From contig JAVDOI010000016.1 in assembly GCA_032191485.1 (NCBI GenBank), positions 10,526,759 through 10,590,758 on the forward strand: 64,000 nucleotides of DNA. Direction: 5' to 3'. Source of the stretch: Leptoclinus maculatus. Its lineage: Eukaryota; Chordata; Actinopteri; Perciformes; Stichaeidae. Position numbers and translations under genes: made by a program. Of this stretch, positions 38,886 to 52,765 are shown piece after piece (within the stretch, counting starts at the first letter, position 1; every line of letters begins with the position of its first letter). The notes beneath the pieces are model-generated. The model was not told the origin of the DNA, did not search any database, and worked only from the letters and a program-made list of their open reading frames with translations.

Positions 38886-41800
38886 TCACTTATTGTGCAA
38901 TTTTATCACTGGATCAGCAACAGGCGCTTTCAAAATGTGCCAGCCTAGGAACCATCTTACTCCGAGCTATGTGGGAAATGACATGCTTTACTGGACACAA
39001 AGTGCTGGGAAAAATCCTCCACAGTCTGTGACTTTCAAATAAATGTAAAAAAAGAATTTAACTAACAAGAATTATGGGCAAAAAGAATTCAGAGAAAATC
39101 AGACTTAGTGGTGCAATCAGGCATATGTCTCTGAAGAACAATCACAATTTAGGTAAACTCTTGTGGATTTATTCTGTTTACAGTTTCTTCTGCTTGTGCA
39201 ATGGCAATTGGAATGGATTTCAAATTCATAAGCACTACAGTATGTACACTGAGAGCCAAAGTAATGAGTTCCTAAGAAACAGCACTGAGAGCAATTTTCA
39301 TGTCCATCCCAGGGGCTGGACAGGCAGAATAACATGGACGTAACCTTAAGCATTTTTCTGGACCGCAGTGTAATTACTGAATGGGACTGCAATAACTGCT
39401 TCAATCTCTGGAGTGAAATTAACAGGCCTGAGAAGGTGTGAGATGCTCTTTGACCCCAGAGGAAATTACACACAATGCAGCCACTCATCTCTCTCACACA
39501 CACATGCACACACAATCAGTTACACTGTAGGAAAATGAATCTTTTTAACTCTCTGTTGCATCGGTTTATCCATATCCACATTTCTCTTTTCTCTTATTAC
39601 TACTCTCGTGCTTTCAAAGTCTAATTCTTCACTTTTGCTGAAAAGCAAGACAGAGGCTCTCACCTTGCCCTCGTGTCTGTATGACCTACATATTTCAATC
39701 ATTACTGATATTTTCAATGTTAAGGTGGGTTTTTTGCCCTATAATTCAATCTTCTTTTATATCGATTAAAATGTTTCTGTATGAAGGACAAGCATGTGAA
39801 TTGTGTGCTGCCATGTTCAACGGTATAGTATAATATTAATATAGCATAGTCATCTTTCCTGAACAACTATGTCCTTTAACATCACAGCACACGGATAGCG
39901 ACAAAGATATGCAATACAATCTGGCAGTTATTTTTTTTAGATACACATGAAAAGCCTTTTCAATAGTTTTGGTTCTTTTGATTTAAATTTTGTTTTGACA
40001 AATATTAACCACGGCTTTCACTTTTGCGTCAGTGTTATTTTGTTTGAAATTCCACCCAGGACATGCTGACAAGTCATTTTATTATTAAGTCTTGATGGTT
40101 GAATGCAAGTAATAAAAGCCCTGCAGGGGATCGGTGGCTCAAATAAACGATTGTGTATTGAGCTAACCATCAACAGCGGGTGCAGACATGTGTGTCACAG
40201 TGCTTGTCACAAGGCTCAATGCAGCTCCTTCTGCTAAGAGAGAACAGAGAGATTTGTCCACAACTGTGAAAATTACAGACCCTCCGAAGGCGGAAGGGGC
40301 CCTGTTAGCATGAATTTGGGTGTATTTGTATGTCAGGAAAAGAGGTTGTCAATGTTGGCATGTTTGTTAGTGGCCTTGAGAAGCTGGCAGTGAGTTTGTG
40401 AAAGATCGGCGGCTGCTTGGTAGTTTGACAGAGAACATTTAGTGAGAACATTACTTCACTTGGGCAGATAAAAGGCGGGAGAGTTGCAGATTTAACTCAA
40501 CCAGAAATGTTATTTTCTGTCATTTGCAAAATGTATTTACCATCATATGTTGGAGGAATCGTTAATAGTTAAATAGTCACATTTTTGGGACATACGCTCT
40601 GTTTGCCTAGCAACTGGTAAAATGGTGAATGGCTAAAGTCAGAACTCTACCTTAATGGTAAGCACTCTACCCAGTGAGCTACCAGGGCACCTGAAAGTTG
40701 CCCTCAACTTTGCGATGAAACATCCCTCGGCCTGTGACTGCCGAGCGCCAGCTGGTACTCTGACGTCCTCTAAAATCTTCAAACTGTTCCTGTAAGTGAT
40801 TATAGCGAACTGTCAGTAGATTCAAACATAAAATCTGTTTGTGCTGTGAGAATTATTAGATGATTCTCCGGAGCATTTTCAACTGATCTACAAACTAGCA
40901 CTGCAGGCTCTCACTGCTTGAAAAAGTGCGCTCATCACTATGGCTTCTGCGGTTTGTAAGAACAAAACAAAACTAAGAAAGGACAGTGAAGCTCATTTTA
41001 ATTGCATGTGACAATTTGAGTTTTGAGGAGAAAGAGCATCACACAGTGTAACCTCATGTTGCAGGTGGAGAGACATCTTCAGTTACACCCAGAGAACAGG
41101 AATTCACATGTTGGCTGTTTTGCCAACTTTGTTCAAGTTTCCAGCTTGGGAAAGTGAGGGATCACTGTGTGAGTGTGTGAGGGGGAGTAAATGTAAAAGG
41201 TTATTTGATGCCAGCATTAACATAGCATTTATGTCCTCTGTTAAATGTGAAGCTGAAGCTGGACATGTACCCATGTGTTTTGTGTCAAACCAAACAATAT
41301 TTATTTTGGAAAATGTTTAATTGCACTTTTTTTATTCTTCTAAAAATCCATTTTCAATTTTAAAACAATGTTAGTTTTTAAGGGACCAAGTTCCTCGGTA
41401 GAAGTTTAAAAAAAAAAAAACCTTTTCCAACTGTGTGATCATCAAGGGAACACTTATTCTGCAAAGGTACGTTGCCGTTGAAATTTTTTTACTTTTTCAA
41501 TACTTGAACGCTGCAAGCAGCAATACTGGAGGCTAAGCAATGTGCATGTTCAGAACCCAAACTGTCTGTGTGAATACCACTAGAACATTTTAGAAGAAAA
41601 GAGGAAAAATCTTTTGTTGCATCGATGCAAAAACTACCTATACTATCTTTGCATCTTCTTGTTTCATTCTTTAGCACAAACATTAATCCAAACTATGTGT
41701 GAGTGAGAGTAGCAATTACACAAATCAGAAAGTAGCCTTCAGAAAACAGATTAAATATGTGTGCACCCATTGTTTATGTATTGACATAGTCCTCGTTATA

Positions 41801-44800
41801 TAAATGTAATTAGTTTCTTAACTAATTATGTTTCAGGTAGAGTTTTTAACTTGATACAAATCAGATGTCACCGATTTTTGCTTTGAATTATCTTTCAACT
41901 TGTTTCTTTCCCATTTTTGTAATCATTGCATGTATGGTTCTGTTTAGTCTCTGTGCCATTGAAAATAAATGGAAATGTTTATTTTTGAAGAGGCAGAAGT
42001 TAGGCTGTACATTTCAAATGAGTCCTATAGAAACAGCGAGAAACTGCATCCTGATTTGTGAGCTTCAATAAAGAGGTCAAAGAAAGAAAAACACTCCTCT
42101 GCAGCCTCTTCAAGACAAGAGCCATGCCAGATTTGTCTCTGTCGCGTCCAACTTGGCCTGCAGTGTTGTAAGTTCGCTCAGACTCTCAACTCAACTCGGA
42201 CCCAGTTTTCATGAGATGTAAAACCTGGACTGGTCACAAGAACACCCACTGGAATACACATGCTGCAATTATTTATTTTTGATTGGACTAAATTGAATTT
42301 GTGATGGAGGATTAAAGGAAATTATTCTATTCTTTAAAATAATTCCTGTTATTAACAGGCAGTAGCCAAACGCCGTTCCCCTGTACTGGATCTCCTTCAT
42401 GTATCACAGAATTCATACCAGATTTAGAGAGAATTCCTTTTAGTCTGGGTATTAGAAAGCCTTTGTTCTAGTTTCTTTGAAGTGTTTCATGTAAACTGCA
42501 ACAGACAACTGGATTGTCTGCGTTCAGCGTTCTCTTATAACAATATGTGATTCTAGAAAGGCTTCGTTAAGTGGGCTGGATGGATGGAAACAAATGCACC
42601 AATGCAAGGTGGATGCTCTATAATATTCCTCTGTGCTCATGACTTCAGCTTCACAACTTTACTTCACCTCTTCCTTGGTGCGATAGGATTTCCTACGAAC
42701 TGAGCAAAAGGCAATCAAAGGGCAGGTTATGAAACACCAGAGAGAAGCTGGAGCTGTGTGATGAGATCATCATAAGTGTGGATGTTCTGGTCCTTCAGCC
42801 AGAGCAGGCGAGGGTTTCTTGTGCTGGCTCAGCTTTGAATCAAACCAACACAACTAACTGCATAATGAAATAAAGACCCACATCTTTGTGCTAATCAGAT
42901 ATATTGTGGGTGAAATGAAGGTATTAGGCATCAGACCTTCACGTCTGTTGCATCTGGACAGCGTGCTCAGGCACTGAGTCACACTGCGGCCCAACAGAAG
43001 GGGCTCTATAGCGATCGTCTTCATGGTGAGAAAATACTCTGTGGTATTGGAGATGAGTCGAGTACAGTACATTGGTTTCATCTCCAGATAATGGCGTAAT
43101 TGTTTCGTTCTTATGATTAGTCACATCCTTAATGGTCTTCTTCTTTCACTCTTTTTGGGTGTCACATGGCACTCAGAGCTACATGTGGGAAGACATTAAA
43201 CACACCATTCATGGAGGCACCCGGGTCGATCAACCTATTAGGATGTGGGTGATAATCCTGAGAGGAATGGAGTTGGTGAAGTTTCAGCTTCGCTGGGCCC
43301 CCGCGGACCGAGGCCTCCCACCATCCCATGAGTGTGTGACTCCTTTGTGTCTCATCCATACCTAACATCCATAGTCTTTCCATAGTTTCTCCTGAATTTG
43401 AAAACAGAATCACACTGAAGGAATTTGGACCATAGCCGTGGAGGGAAGGCCCCCATATCCATGCAAACATCTGTGTGAAGACGGATGGTGATTCATAACC
43501 TCAACAATATTAGCACATGAAAGGTAGAGAGACTACAGGAGGGCTATTTTAACCGCTCATAGGGGCCCCTCTATTAGCCTCCCATTCATTCTCAAACAGA
43601 CACTCACATGCCGCTGTTATTACAAACTGCATGTTGGTCACTTTCACAGCCATCGCATTGACTGACTCTTCTGAGACAATCAGCTGAGTAATTTTGTCAT
43701 AATTAAGATTAATGTTCTGGCGGGTCACTGGCAGTGTTAAGGCAATTAACAACACTCAGTGCCCCCCCTTTGCGCAATCAACAAGTAATTTACAAATCAT
43801 TACTTGGGATTTTTCAGAGTGAGAGTGTGCACTCGTGGAAAAGTGTTACGGGTAATCTGATACAAGAACAGCTATGACTCTGCTAATGTCTCCCTTGGGG
43901 AGTGTGATTTTGGTGCACATGGTACCCCAGGGCAGTGGCCTGGTCTGGTACAAAGGGGGGTAAATAACAACAGAAGGGGGGAGCTGTGGTTGAGAGAGAG
44001 CAGGAGCTGCGGATACAGCTGTCTCTATATTGTACTGTTTCAGAGTCTAAAGCTGGGTGCCAAGTAATTTGGAAAAACCAAAGATCAATCCCACATGACA
44101 GCCAAGTGTCTGCCCCGCAGTAGCTGACCCTGTGCTCTCAGTTAAGTGTTGACGGGGTCAAAACAGAAAATGTTACGTTTTCCTTTGAGAGAACAAATAA
44201 GTGCAAAACTATTCCATTCTCTCTTATTAATAGGCTTCCTAAAAGCTACAAAATGAAAAGGTTAAAGTCCAAGAGTTCAGCAGAACAACACACATGTATC
44301 ATTTCATTAATATGTTTGTCTTTATGTGTGGATGTAGCAGTTACTATATGGAAGGAAGTTAGTCCAAAGGACCAGCACGTTTTCATGGAGCACAAGCAAA
44401 TATAATCACAAGTTCAGCGGACAACAAAGCACTGAAGAACAACAGATCTGTGTGCACTCACATCTTCATCCTTCCAGTTCAAACAATTCAGATCATCTGC
44501 TCAGTAACTGGTCTGATAGTTTTAATTTCTGAAAAAAAATATAATTGTTGAGTTGTAGCATTTCGCTCTTCCGTGGTCAAACCACATTAACGAGGAAGTG
44601 TCTGCGTTTTAACCACCTAATACATTCCACAGGGCAATTTTCATGATCCCTTGACATTGCGGGTAGTGACAAACTACAAGGGCTTCTAAATTGCTGTGTA
44701 CAGCTGCCAGCATGCCTGGAGGTACTGCACTAAAGCAAAGTTAATGGTCTTGGAGTAGAGTTAGGAAGTGACATCACACATGTATACATGTACATACTCA

Positions 44801-47800
44801 CTGATAGACACACACATTAAAGCTGACCCAAGGTTAATTTTACCACCCTGTAGTTTGTATTACCAACTTGTCTGACCGGGGAGAGAAATGTCCATGGGAC
44901 CGTATGTGACCCCTGTTACCTTCTCACGCACACACATAGATACTAAAATTTCATATTTTCATGTTCAGTTTTTCATGATGAATAACCACTAAGTGGAGTT
45001 TCATTGGCTGCACATCTGGGAGCCCTTACAGTTATAGTTGGAGGGAACATGTACTATAAGTTAAATGAGCACATATGCCCCACTCATCCTTTATTTCTGT
45101 GTCATTTCTTGCCTTTCACTTGACAAATCTTTATTCGTCTGTCAAGGTGTCAGTTTTCTCTTGACATTGCGGTTCAACTCCAGACCCCAACAGAGTTTTG
45201 AAGGCAATGCTGGATATGAATTTCATATGTCTTCTCCTGTCTCGAACATTCTTCAGCCTTTGAGTAAATCAGTACAGTGCTGGCTGTACAGCTCATGAGT
45301 TACTGAGGCATCATTATTTTTCAGAATATTTCACAATATTATAAAACAGAGACTTGGATTCACTGAGTTCTTGATTTTAAAAGTTGCTCTATCTGTTCAT
45401 TTTCTTTTTCTCCAAGTGGCAGTGAGTCACAGTTCAGATCTATGTGCTCTTCTCTCAGGTGGTGAATTTGTGAAAACGTTGGAGTGAACAGATCTGTGGG
45501 GTGTTTATTTAGGCCGTGTGCCCAGCGAGCCTCAAGTACCAACATGACGACACTGTGAAAGATCACTTGTGTAAATCTGCCAATTATTTAATCATGTTAC
45601 ACTTCAGTAAACTTGACTGGCAGAGGCATTAGTGCATTAACATGCCTCATTTACTTTCCACGGCCTCTTGTTAAATGGAGACTTTGTTCTAGAAACTTCT
45701 TTATCAATTTAAATGAGCTGTTTTGTTTATCAGACACAACACCTCTTATATGATGAGCTAATTTTACAAGCAATGTGACATTTTCAGACATTTCTTGCAT
45801 TGTATTCTTCACATTTACTGGTAAATGTAATATGCACATAAAATATAACTTTTAGTACACCTCAGGCTTCGTGGCACCAGTTACACCGCTTGCATGTTTT
45901 AACTGGTGGGCGCTGGCAGTGATCCCAAAAATAGTTAAGAACTATTACAAACAACTGCTTTTAATTGGGGGACGTATTATTTTGAGCAACCCACAAAGAT
46001 CAGAGATAATGTAGATAAGTACATAATAAAATACTGATAATTGAAGGCAAATGATGAGTTTAAGTTTAATATAATTATATATATTCTGAGTGAACAATTT
46101 TTTTTAAATGATTTATTTAGATTATTTAGATTAAATAGTTAACACTTTAAGATTAGAATATTTGCCCTTTGAATGATGACATGTCACATGAGACAAGCTG
46201 CCCAATCTTCACATTATCGGGGAAGAAAATACTTGCTACCTGCAGATTGCTGCAGTGATATCAGTTTAACACAATCAGCTCATACAGTGATTATATCTCA
46301 TACATTTCCACTCCAAACTGGCACACCAGAGCTAAATAAGTGGCTAAATCAATGGCTTTATCTCACAATAGTGCTGCTGACTCTGCTTTTATCGCTCTTA
46401 AACCGGACTTCAAAGCTAATCAGTAAACAAAGACAAATTGGTTGTGGACTGGCACTCACGGCACTTTATCTCTCCCTGATGTTTCAATCAGCCGCCCACT
46501 CTCATCACATAAACTACCGCCCTCCGCCTCACATAATTCCCTTAAAAGGGAAGTTAAAAGTTCATCTCTTTTTGCTCTAATGTTTTCCTAATGGTGGCTT
46601 GTTGAGTTAATAGTTAAATAACAGGCAGAATCATTGTCCTTGCCTTTCATTTGCCCGTGTGAGTAAAGCTGAACATATGTTGACACATCAAAGTCTTTAG
46701 ATTCACCATCTGACCTTCTGGTACAGTAAGATTACAGCAGCTGTGTGTTGGCTCTAGAAAAGCATTGCTTTACACTGAATATAAAGACGTAAAGAGCCGC
46801 TTAAGTGGGCTGTGTGCATGTGTGCATCAGTGGGTAAAAGGCTTGTAACACGTAAAGGAAAGCACACATTGAAATAGTCAGCATTACATAGAGTTCCTTT
46901 TTTTTTTTTTACTGACCAACAGGTTTTACAATAAAACTTTGGTTGTGTGACTCAATTGTGAGAATACAGTTCCTTCATTTAAATGTTTAGTTTTAATATA
47001 GAAATGCATAAATGAGTACAAAAATAAAGCATTTGTATAATATTAATTGTACATGTGACAAGGAGATTAAAATGAATAGATGAACGGATCTCCAGGCTTT
47101 AACAGTTAAATGCAGCTACACGTTCAATTATCAAAAAGAACAGAATGCAAACAACATGATTAACATAAAAAAGACAAAAGACAGATTTTAATGATCAGAC
47201 TTAGTAAATGTTGTTGTTAAAACATGAATACATCAGATATAAAGTGCATTGCTATCTGCATAACAGTCGTAGGTAGTCACATCTATGTACATCTAGTTAT
47301 TGTCAGTAATAGTATACTTTCTCTACTGTGGCCCTCGGTTTAACTTTGTGTTTAACTACTGATGTGGTAACTTATCAAAATTGCAGTATATCATTCTTTG
47401 AAATGGACATTCATACTAAAGGTTTATTTCAATCAGAATTGACTGATTTGATAAGGCAGCTAACTGTGATTGGTGAGTGTCAGCATTTGCTCTTAACATC
47501 TCTTGTTAAGTGACACAGCTTTATGATTCCAGTAAATTTCGACTCATTGGTCGCTCAATTAAAACGGGTTTGGGATCCAGATGTTCCGCTTTTATCTTAG
47601 AGTGAAAAAAGCCGTCATGTTGGATAACAAAGGTTCACATAATCACAGCCACAGAACAGCTCAGGAAATGCTCCAGCTCTTCTGGCATTCTAATTTCCAT
47701 CACAAAAACATTGTAATAGCCATTTTTACTAGGATCTTTTATACATCTTACATTCAGTCTGGGGGTAACTGGCACCCATTGAAATTCCACAGTGCCAATT

Positions 47801-48447
47801 AACTTGAAACATGAAATACGACTTGGCAAAGTCAACGTTTTTTGGAACAGAAACTTTACACTGTTGTCAATTTTATACAATTTAAAATCAGAGATGATCA
47901 AGTTAAACAGATCCCATGTTAAGAATTAGATATAATCTGTATTCTGTTGTTTTAGCAGATGACTGGACTCTGATACATGCAAGTGGGATGCTGACTCATG
48001 TTTGTTGTGGAGAAAATCCTCCTGCTGACCATCACCTCTCTCCCTTTAACACTTTGACCCCGCGGTCGATCTTTTTCTTAAATGACACAGAGGCTTGAGG
48101 GATGTGAAAATCTTTTTTAAAAAGTAGCTCTTTACTGTTGATGTCCATTAACAAAAAAGTATCTACATTATAGTTAGAAAAACATACACTCACAGATATA
48201 ATTGCACTTTGCACTAATAACGTCTATTATCTCTATAAGTTGTGAGGGGGGTGATGGTGAGGACTGCGACAAGGCTGGTGGATTGGTGTACACGATGAAG
48301 AGTTGTAGGTTCATTTCATGCAAAAGGCCGCAGCGTGGCAGCCGGCCGGGATAAGTGCTGTTCAACAGATGATCTCATATCACATGGTACTTAGCTGCAA
48401 TACTTCAAACCCTCAGTAATGGCTCAGGAGGATCTTGGCAGGAGGTT
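38886..48447. other. Intergenic DNA and probable cxcl12 3' UTR
   Basis: No gene recognised. ORFs at 39117-39515 (minus) and 46173-46580 (plus) do not look like proteins. GC-richer islands occur near 43190-43340 and 43900-44160. The right part must include the cxcl12 3' UTR; a minus-strand AATAAA at 47423-47428, 1.0 kb past the stop, is the nearest clear candidate signal. Confidence 0.55.
40655..40692 (-). repeat. Possible tRNA-derived SINE 5' fragment
   Basis: Minus strand GGTGCCCTGGTAGCTCACTG followed by GGTAGAGTGCTTACC resembles the acceptor stem, D-arm and A box of tRNA-like SINE heads in fishes. No B box (GGTTCGA) follows, so this is neither an intact tRNA gene nor a complete SINE. Confidence 0.35.
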
Positions 48448-48475
48448 TTAGTTGCCCTTTTTGGATTTCTTCATC
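48448..48475 (-). CDS. cxcl12: cxcl12 terminal coding exon (basic tail)
   Basis: 28 coding nt behind a T-rich CTTCCAG acceptor. Completes Lys90, then adds MKKSKKGN and TAA. The position and basic composition correspond to the extra exon of mammalian beta/gamma isoforms and to the MKK tail of other fish Cxcl12. Confidence 0.85.
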
Positions 48476-51400
48476 CTGGAAGAAAAAAAAGCAAATTCAA
48501 TGTGAGTGTTATAGAACATAGACAACATGCCAAAATCGTATTTGGCACAGAGGTTTCACACAGTTGGTGACAACAAGAACTGATTATACAATACAACTGA
48601 ATGAAAAACACAAATTTTCTTATGTTAATTTGGCCAAACACTTGGCTGTGAAAATGTAACTAGTTAACACCATATTGAAAATTAATGAGTATTTGTTAAG
48701 CCATCCCTGGATGCCAGGATCACAAAGAGATGGTGCCAAAACCATGCATACTTGTTGACAGGGTGTGTTTTTCTTTGCAAGTAAAGATTTTTGTAAACTT
48801 CTGACTTCATTGCTGGTGACTGGAGAAATTTTACAATACGTTAATTTGCAGCATTTGCAGAGTGATATACACATACCACAGCACGGCCGTGTAGTACAAA
48901 CAACTGAACATGGGTGGGCAATTTAACTGTTGACATTGGAATATTACTCTGTAACTGCTGAGCCACATTTCAACTGATGAAAAAAGCCAATCATGGTCTT
49001 ATTTACCCAAAGAGTAGAATAACGCTTGACTTACGATCGCGTGCCTTTAGACACATTGTAAATAGGTTTGTCCCTGCAGTGTATGTGTAATTGGAAACAC
49101 ATTAGGTCTGATCCATTGTAAAGGATCACCGTCTCCTCTCTTCGTGGGCTGTTTTGTCATGCAAAGGACCGTTAACACCTCGACAAGTCAAGGGCTCCAC
49201 AATCATCCTTGAGACAGACAGTCTGACTGTGGGACTGGGGGGTGGGTATTGAGTGTGTATGTCAGAGGCTGGAGCATCAACAACCTCATTGGATCAGTGA
49301 TTGTAGGAATCATTTAGTTTTCGTCTTGTGGAAAGGAAATTCCCTTATTGCATCCCCAAACATGTATCTACCTCCACACCACAGTGCAGAGTTTGCTCAA
49401 TCCTCAGAAATATATGACTGCACAGAGTTCATGATGGCAACTTGATCCCTTCTATAAACTTCATGGTGCCAGCGTTTTTAAGAAAAGAGTCTCCTTCCTC
49501 TGTTAAGCAAAATACTTATTCAAGTGTGGTATAAGTCCACACACCTGTGGCTTGTGATGATTAGGGATGATCACAGAACAACACTCTAGTAAGAGAAGAT
49601 TAAACATGGTTTTAAAGTTTGTGTAATATCCCACATCAAACCCAGTCTCCACTCCCACTTGGTCATGTACCAGCATGTCTCTCAAGTTCAGGCTCCAATA
49701 TAAATTGGCCAATGTAGAAGCTGTCACTCCCACAACGATCTATTGATAGATGTCCAAATGCACATTTGCATTCCTTACTTTACATTTCTATAGAGTGGAA
49801 GTGACTTTGTGGGGCTCCTGCAGAGTTCTGAGTTACAGGTTGATATGACAGCAGAACCATGTATTGCAGCACACACACAATTCATGAATACCAGTCCGAT
49901 TTGTCGCAACTTACTTGTGGATGGCATTCTTCAGGTACTGCTTTAGCCACCGGATCTCTGGATTCACACACACCTCTTTGTTTGTCTTCAGCTTGGCACT
50001 GATCAGAAAGGGGAAAAGAGTTCAGTATGATGTCAATTATGCCTCAGTTGAAGATGAAAGGGTGAGTTATGCAAACAGGTGTCTTGAAATTGTGTTATTA
50101 AACAGACAGCCTTGTCGGTTTGACACACACAGAAAGCTTTTTCACAATGGTGACCAATCACTATTTTACTATACATCTGATCCTGCATCAGATATTTCAC
50201 ACTTGATTGAACTTAATGTGCCGTAAAAGTTTGAGTCCATGGAGATCAATCCATCAACATGTGCCTACTTTCTAAATCCAGCATAACCCTGCGGTTATTT
50301 ACAGAATGGGTCAAGACTGGATCATATGTCTATATGTGGCAGATCATGCCTCCTTTGGCGCACACGTCCTGTTTTTGAGTAACAAAAACCCTTTTCCCTC
50401 TTCCAGACCTGCCGATTATTCCCCCCCCCCACACACACATTTAACTGTTCCTGAAGTTTTCCTGTCTATTGAAACCAAATGCGACCGCTGTTCTGCTCCA
50501 CACTTTAATAGTGATGGAGATCAGGCCCAAAGGTTGTGTACAAGGACAAAACTGCTGCGTGAAAATAAAAAGCGAACCCAATTACAAAACCCACAATTAT
50601 TGCTTTCCCGTTGAAAACAAAACTGCTTCCAATTTCCCCCTCCCTTTTACTTTCCACTTCCTGTGGATGCGTCAGTGGGTCTGTAGTAAATGCTTTCTGT
50701 GCATGTGTGTGAAAGCGAGTGGCAGAGGGGCGTGTGTGTACACATGCATGCACAACTCTTTTCTCTAGCCTGTCGCCTCTCTGAGATTGATGGTGAGAAA
50801 TGTCCAACAAGGAGGAAACCTGTCTGAATTTTTAAGACCAGGGTGGAAAACTGAAGCAATAATCTGTGTCTGTGTGAGGGCTGGCATTAAAAACAATACT
50901 CACATCACTTGGAAGGGGCAGTTTGGCGTGTGAATGAACCTGAGCTCTCGGATGTAGCCTCGTGGAAGGCTGTTGACTGTTGAACGACAGTAGCATCTCT
51001 CCACCAGACTTATGGGCTTTGCTGAGAGAGAAGATGATATCAGAGACACATTTAAAGCCATGCATGTTTCAAAGAAAACAATAAAACACACGATCAGATG
51101 AAGGTAATGATCTTCTGTGGAAGCTGGGATACTGCCAGATATATTTTACTGGATATAAATAAGATTGAACGTTATCACAACAATTAAAAGAGCTGAAAAT
51201 ATTCACATGACAATCAAAATTGAAGCATGCACACAGAGCAACAAATCTACAGATAAATGTCCATACATGCAAACAGCCCCTGTACTGTTCTGTACATCCA
51301 TCCATTATCTTTACCCGTTTATCTTTAGCAGGGTGGCAGGGAGATGGCGACAACATTGACGAACATTTGATCAAAACTAAACATGTAAGCTTTAAAAAAT

Positions 51401-52686
51401 GTTTTGGCTTGCCCCCCAGAACACACAAACAGAGGTAGGAGACATATCAGACCCATAAATACTCTCTTTCAGTCAAACACACGTGTACTGTGTGGTCCTT
51501 AAACTTCATGATGGATGAGAGTACTTTCCATTGCAGTTTTCAGGAAATGTTCACGGTTGATTAATGTGGAAAAATAAATAGGACTATGCTTGTTTTTTCG
51601 TGAAAATTACATGACAAAACCATAACAGCGTATTTATTTAGTTGGGTAGAAATGCATTCAGAACTCATTAACGACAAGATAACGTTTTTTTTCTCCCTGC
51701 TAATTTTAATTCATGAAATGTGTAAATAGAGTTGTGTTCTGATTGCGAATCATTTTCCCCCTTATTGTGCACCATGAGCGGAACCAGAAAATGGAATGAG
51801 ATGAAAAACAATAATTAAAATGTTCTTGTCAGTAACTACTTTTAAAGGGAAACTGGGGAGGTCACAAACAGATGGTGAGAAGCACCGCTATAGATTAAGC
51901 TGTATGCTAATTGTTTTTTACACATGATCTCACGGTATTTCCATGATAAAAGGCGAAACACCTTCAAGTTGGGTGACATGATGTCGCCATGTAGACCAGC
52001 ATCGGCTTTGTCTTATAGCTGCCTCATTTGCGCGTAATTAAATGAAAACAAAGAGCAGAACAAATACACACGTTGATCGGTGATCCGACTGGATACTGCT
52101 AGAGCCACATGCGCAGCCTGTTGGTGCTTTACGCGCACCGGAAAAAGTACTTTCCCACTCCAGAACAACCATGTATCCATTTAACTAACATTTATGGAAT
52201 GGAGATGATATTTTCATTAAAATCACGAGGCTGACATTAATTTAGGCAACCTTTGCACTTTAATTGTATGTAATTGAATGTTGGTATTTTAATTAAATCC
52301 GATACTTTGGATGATACCTTGGATCATGATTAACATAAACATTAAAAAAGTAATTACATAAGCCTACTGTGGTTATTTCTATCGTAAAAACTATTATTTT
52401 AAGAAAATAACAATAATTGTGGAATGGAAAAGTACTGATATAAACATTCTTCTCCTGATGCACCGTTTTAGTTATCTAAAAAAGAAACACCCCGTTTGAT
52501 CCATCCTGGCAAATAATGGTTAAACAATCTATACTAACTTGCAGATAATCATCACTTGCAACAACAACAAAAATCCAAATAAACCTGAACCGACAACGAG
52601 CCAGCAAATATGTGCATACCTTGTGATGGAGGCGCATATATCACCAACGTGAGCGCAGCCACGACTGCCAACAGCTTCATATCCAT
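48448..52686 (-). CDS. cxcl12: C-X-C motif chemokine 12 (SDF-1), four coding exons
   Basis: Secreted chemokine that signals through Cxcr4 and is scavenged by Ackr3. In fish embryos it guides germ cells, the lateral line and vessels. Coding exons on the minus strand: 52686-52620, 51021-50904, 49998-49915, 48475-48448; 297 nt, 98 residues plus stop. A hydrophobic signal peptide covers residues 1-23 and the mature protein begins KPISLVERCYC. The CXC pair is Cys32 and Cys34, and the disulphide partners are Cys57 and Cys72. TPNCPFQVIAKLK and the amphipathic C-terminal helix VNPEIRWLKQYLKNAIHK follow. A basic tail KMKKSKKGN closes the protein. The start ATG has A at -3 and G at +4. Teleosts keep cxcl12a and cxcl12b; linkage with drgx/ercc6 would suit the b copy, but I cannot decide from sequence alone. 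Confidence 0.95.
49915..49998 (-). CDS. cxcl12: cxcl12 coding exon 3 (C-terminal helix)
   Basis: 84 nt. Encodes IAKLKTNKEVCVNPEIRW and LKQYLKNAIHK, the fourth Cys and the alpha helix. Donor GTAAGT. Confidence 0.94.
50904..51021 (-). CDS. cxcl12: cxcl12 coding exon 2 (CXC motif)
   Basis: 118 nt behind a TCTCTCTCAG acceptor. Encodes AKPISLVERCYCRSTVN, then IRELRFIHTPNCPFQV. The N-loop and receptor-activating Lys-Pro are kept. Donor GTGAGT. Confidence 0.95.
51022..52619. other. cxcl12 intron 1, candidate regulatory DNA
   Basis: 1.6 kb. Holds a short dispersed-repeat fragment at 51294-51350 (CATCCATTATCTTTACCCG then GCAGGGTGGCAGGG) and, further 5', an unrepetitive segment around 51950-52350 with GCGCGTAATT at 52030-52039. 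The latter may be regulatory. Confidence 0.4.
51294..51350 (+). repeat. Short fragment of a teleost dispersed repeat
   Basis: Shares ATCCATTAT, CCCGTTTATC-like and GCAGGGTGGCAGGG words with the head of the family inserted at 55623-55811. Confidence 0.5.
52620..52686 (-). CDS. cxcl12: cxcl12 coding exon 1 (signal peptide)
   Basis: 67 nt. Encodes MDMKLLAVVAALTLVIYAPP and SQ plus one base; a classic n/h/c signal peptide. MDM-K matches the MDLK/MDSK starts of other fish Cxcl12. The second ATG at 52680 is an alternative but less likely start. Donor GTATGC. Confidence 0.93.
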
Positions 52687-52765
52687 TCTGCGATAAAGCC
52701 ACCGAGATCTGATCCTGCTCGGAGTAAAGTCTAGAAGAGATGTGACAGACGCGACTCTGGCGGAG

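Noticed and set aside
39117..39515. 132-codon minus-strand Cys-rich ORF
   Set aside because: No family resemblance, no splice or promoter context, and it starts in a CA repeat; taken as chance.
40655..40692. Intact tRNA gene
   Set aside because: Only the A-box half is present; there is no B box or closing acceptor stem.
44080..44100. TCF/LEF site in AAAGATCAATCC
   Set aside because: It departs from the consensus in its last bases and is an isolated weak match.
46173..46580. 135-codon plus-strand ORF
   Set aside because: Composition is not protein-like beyond one hydrophobic stretch and nothing around it supports a gene.
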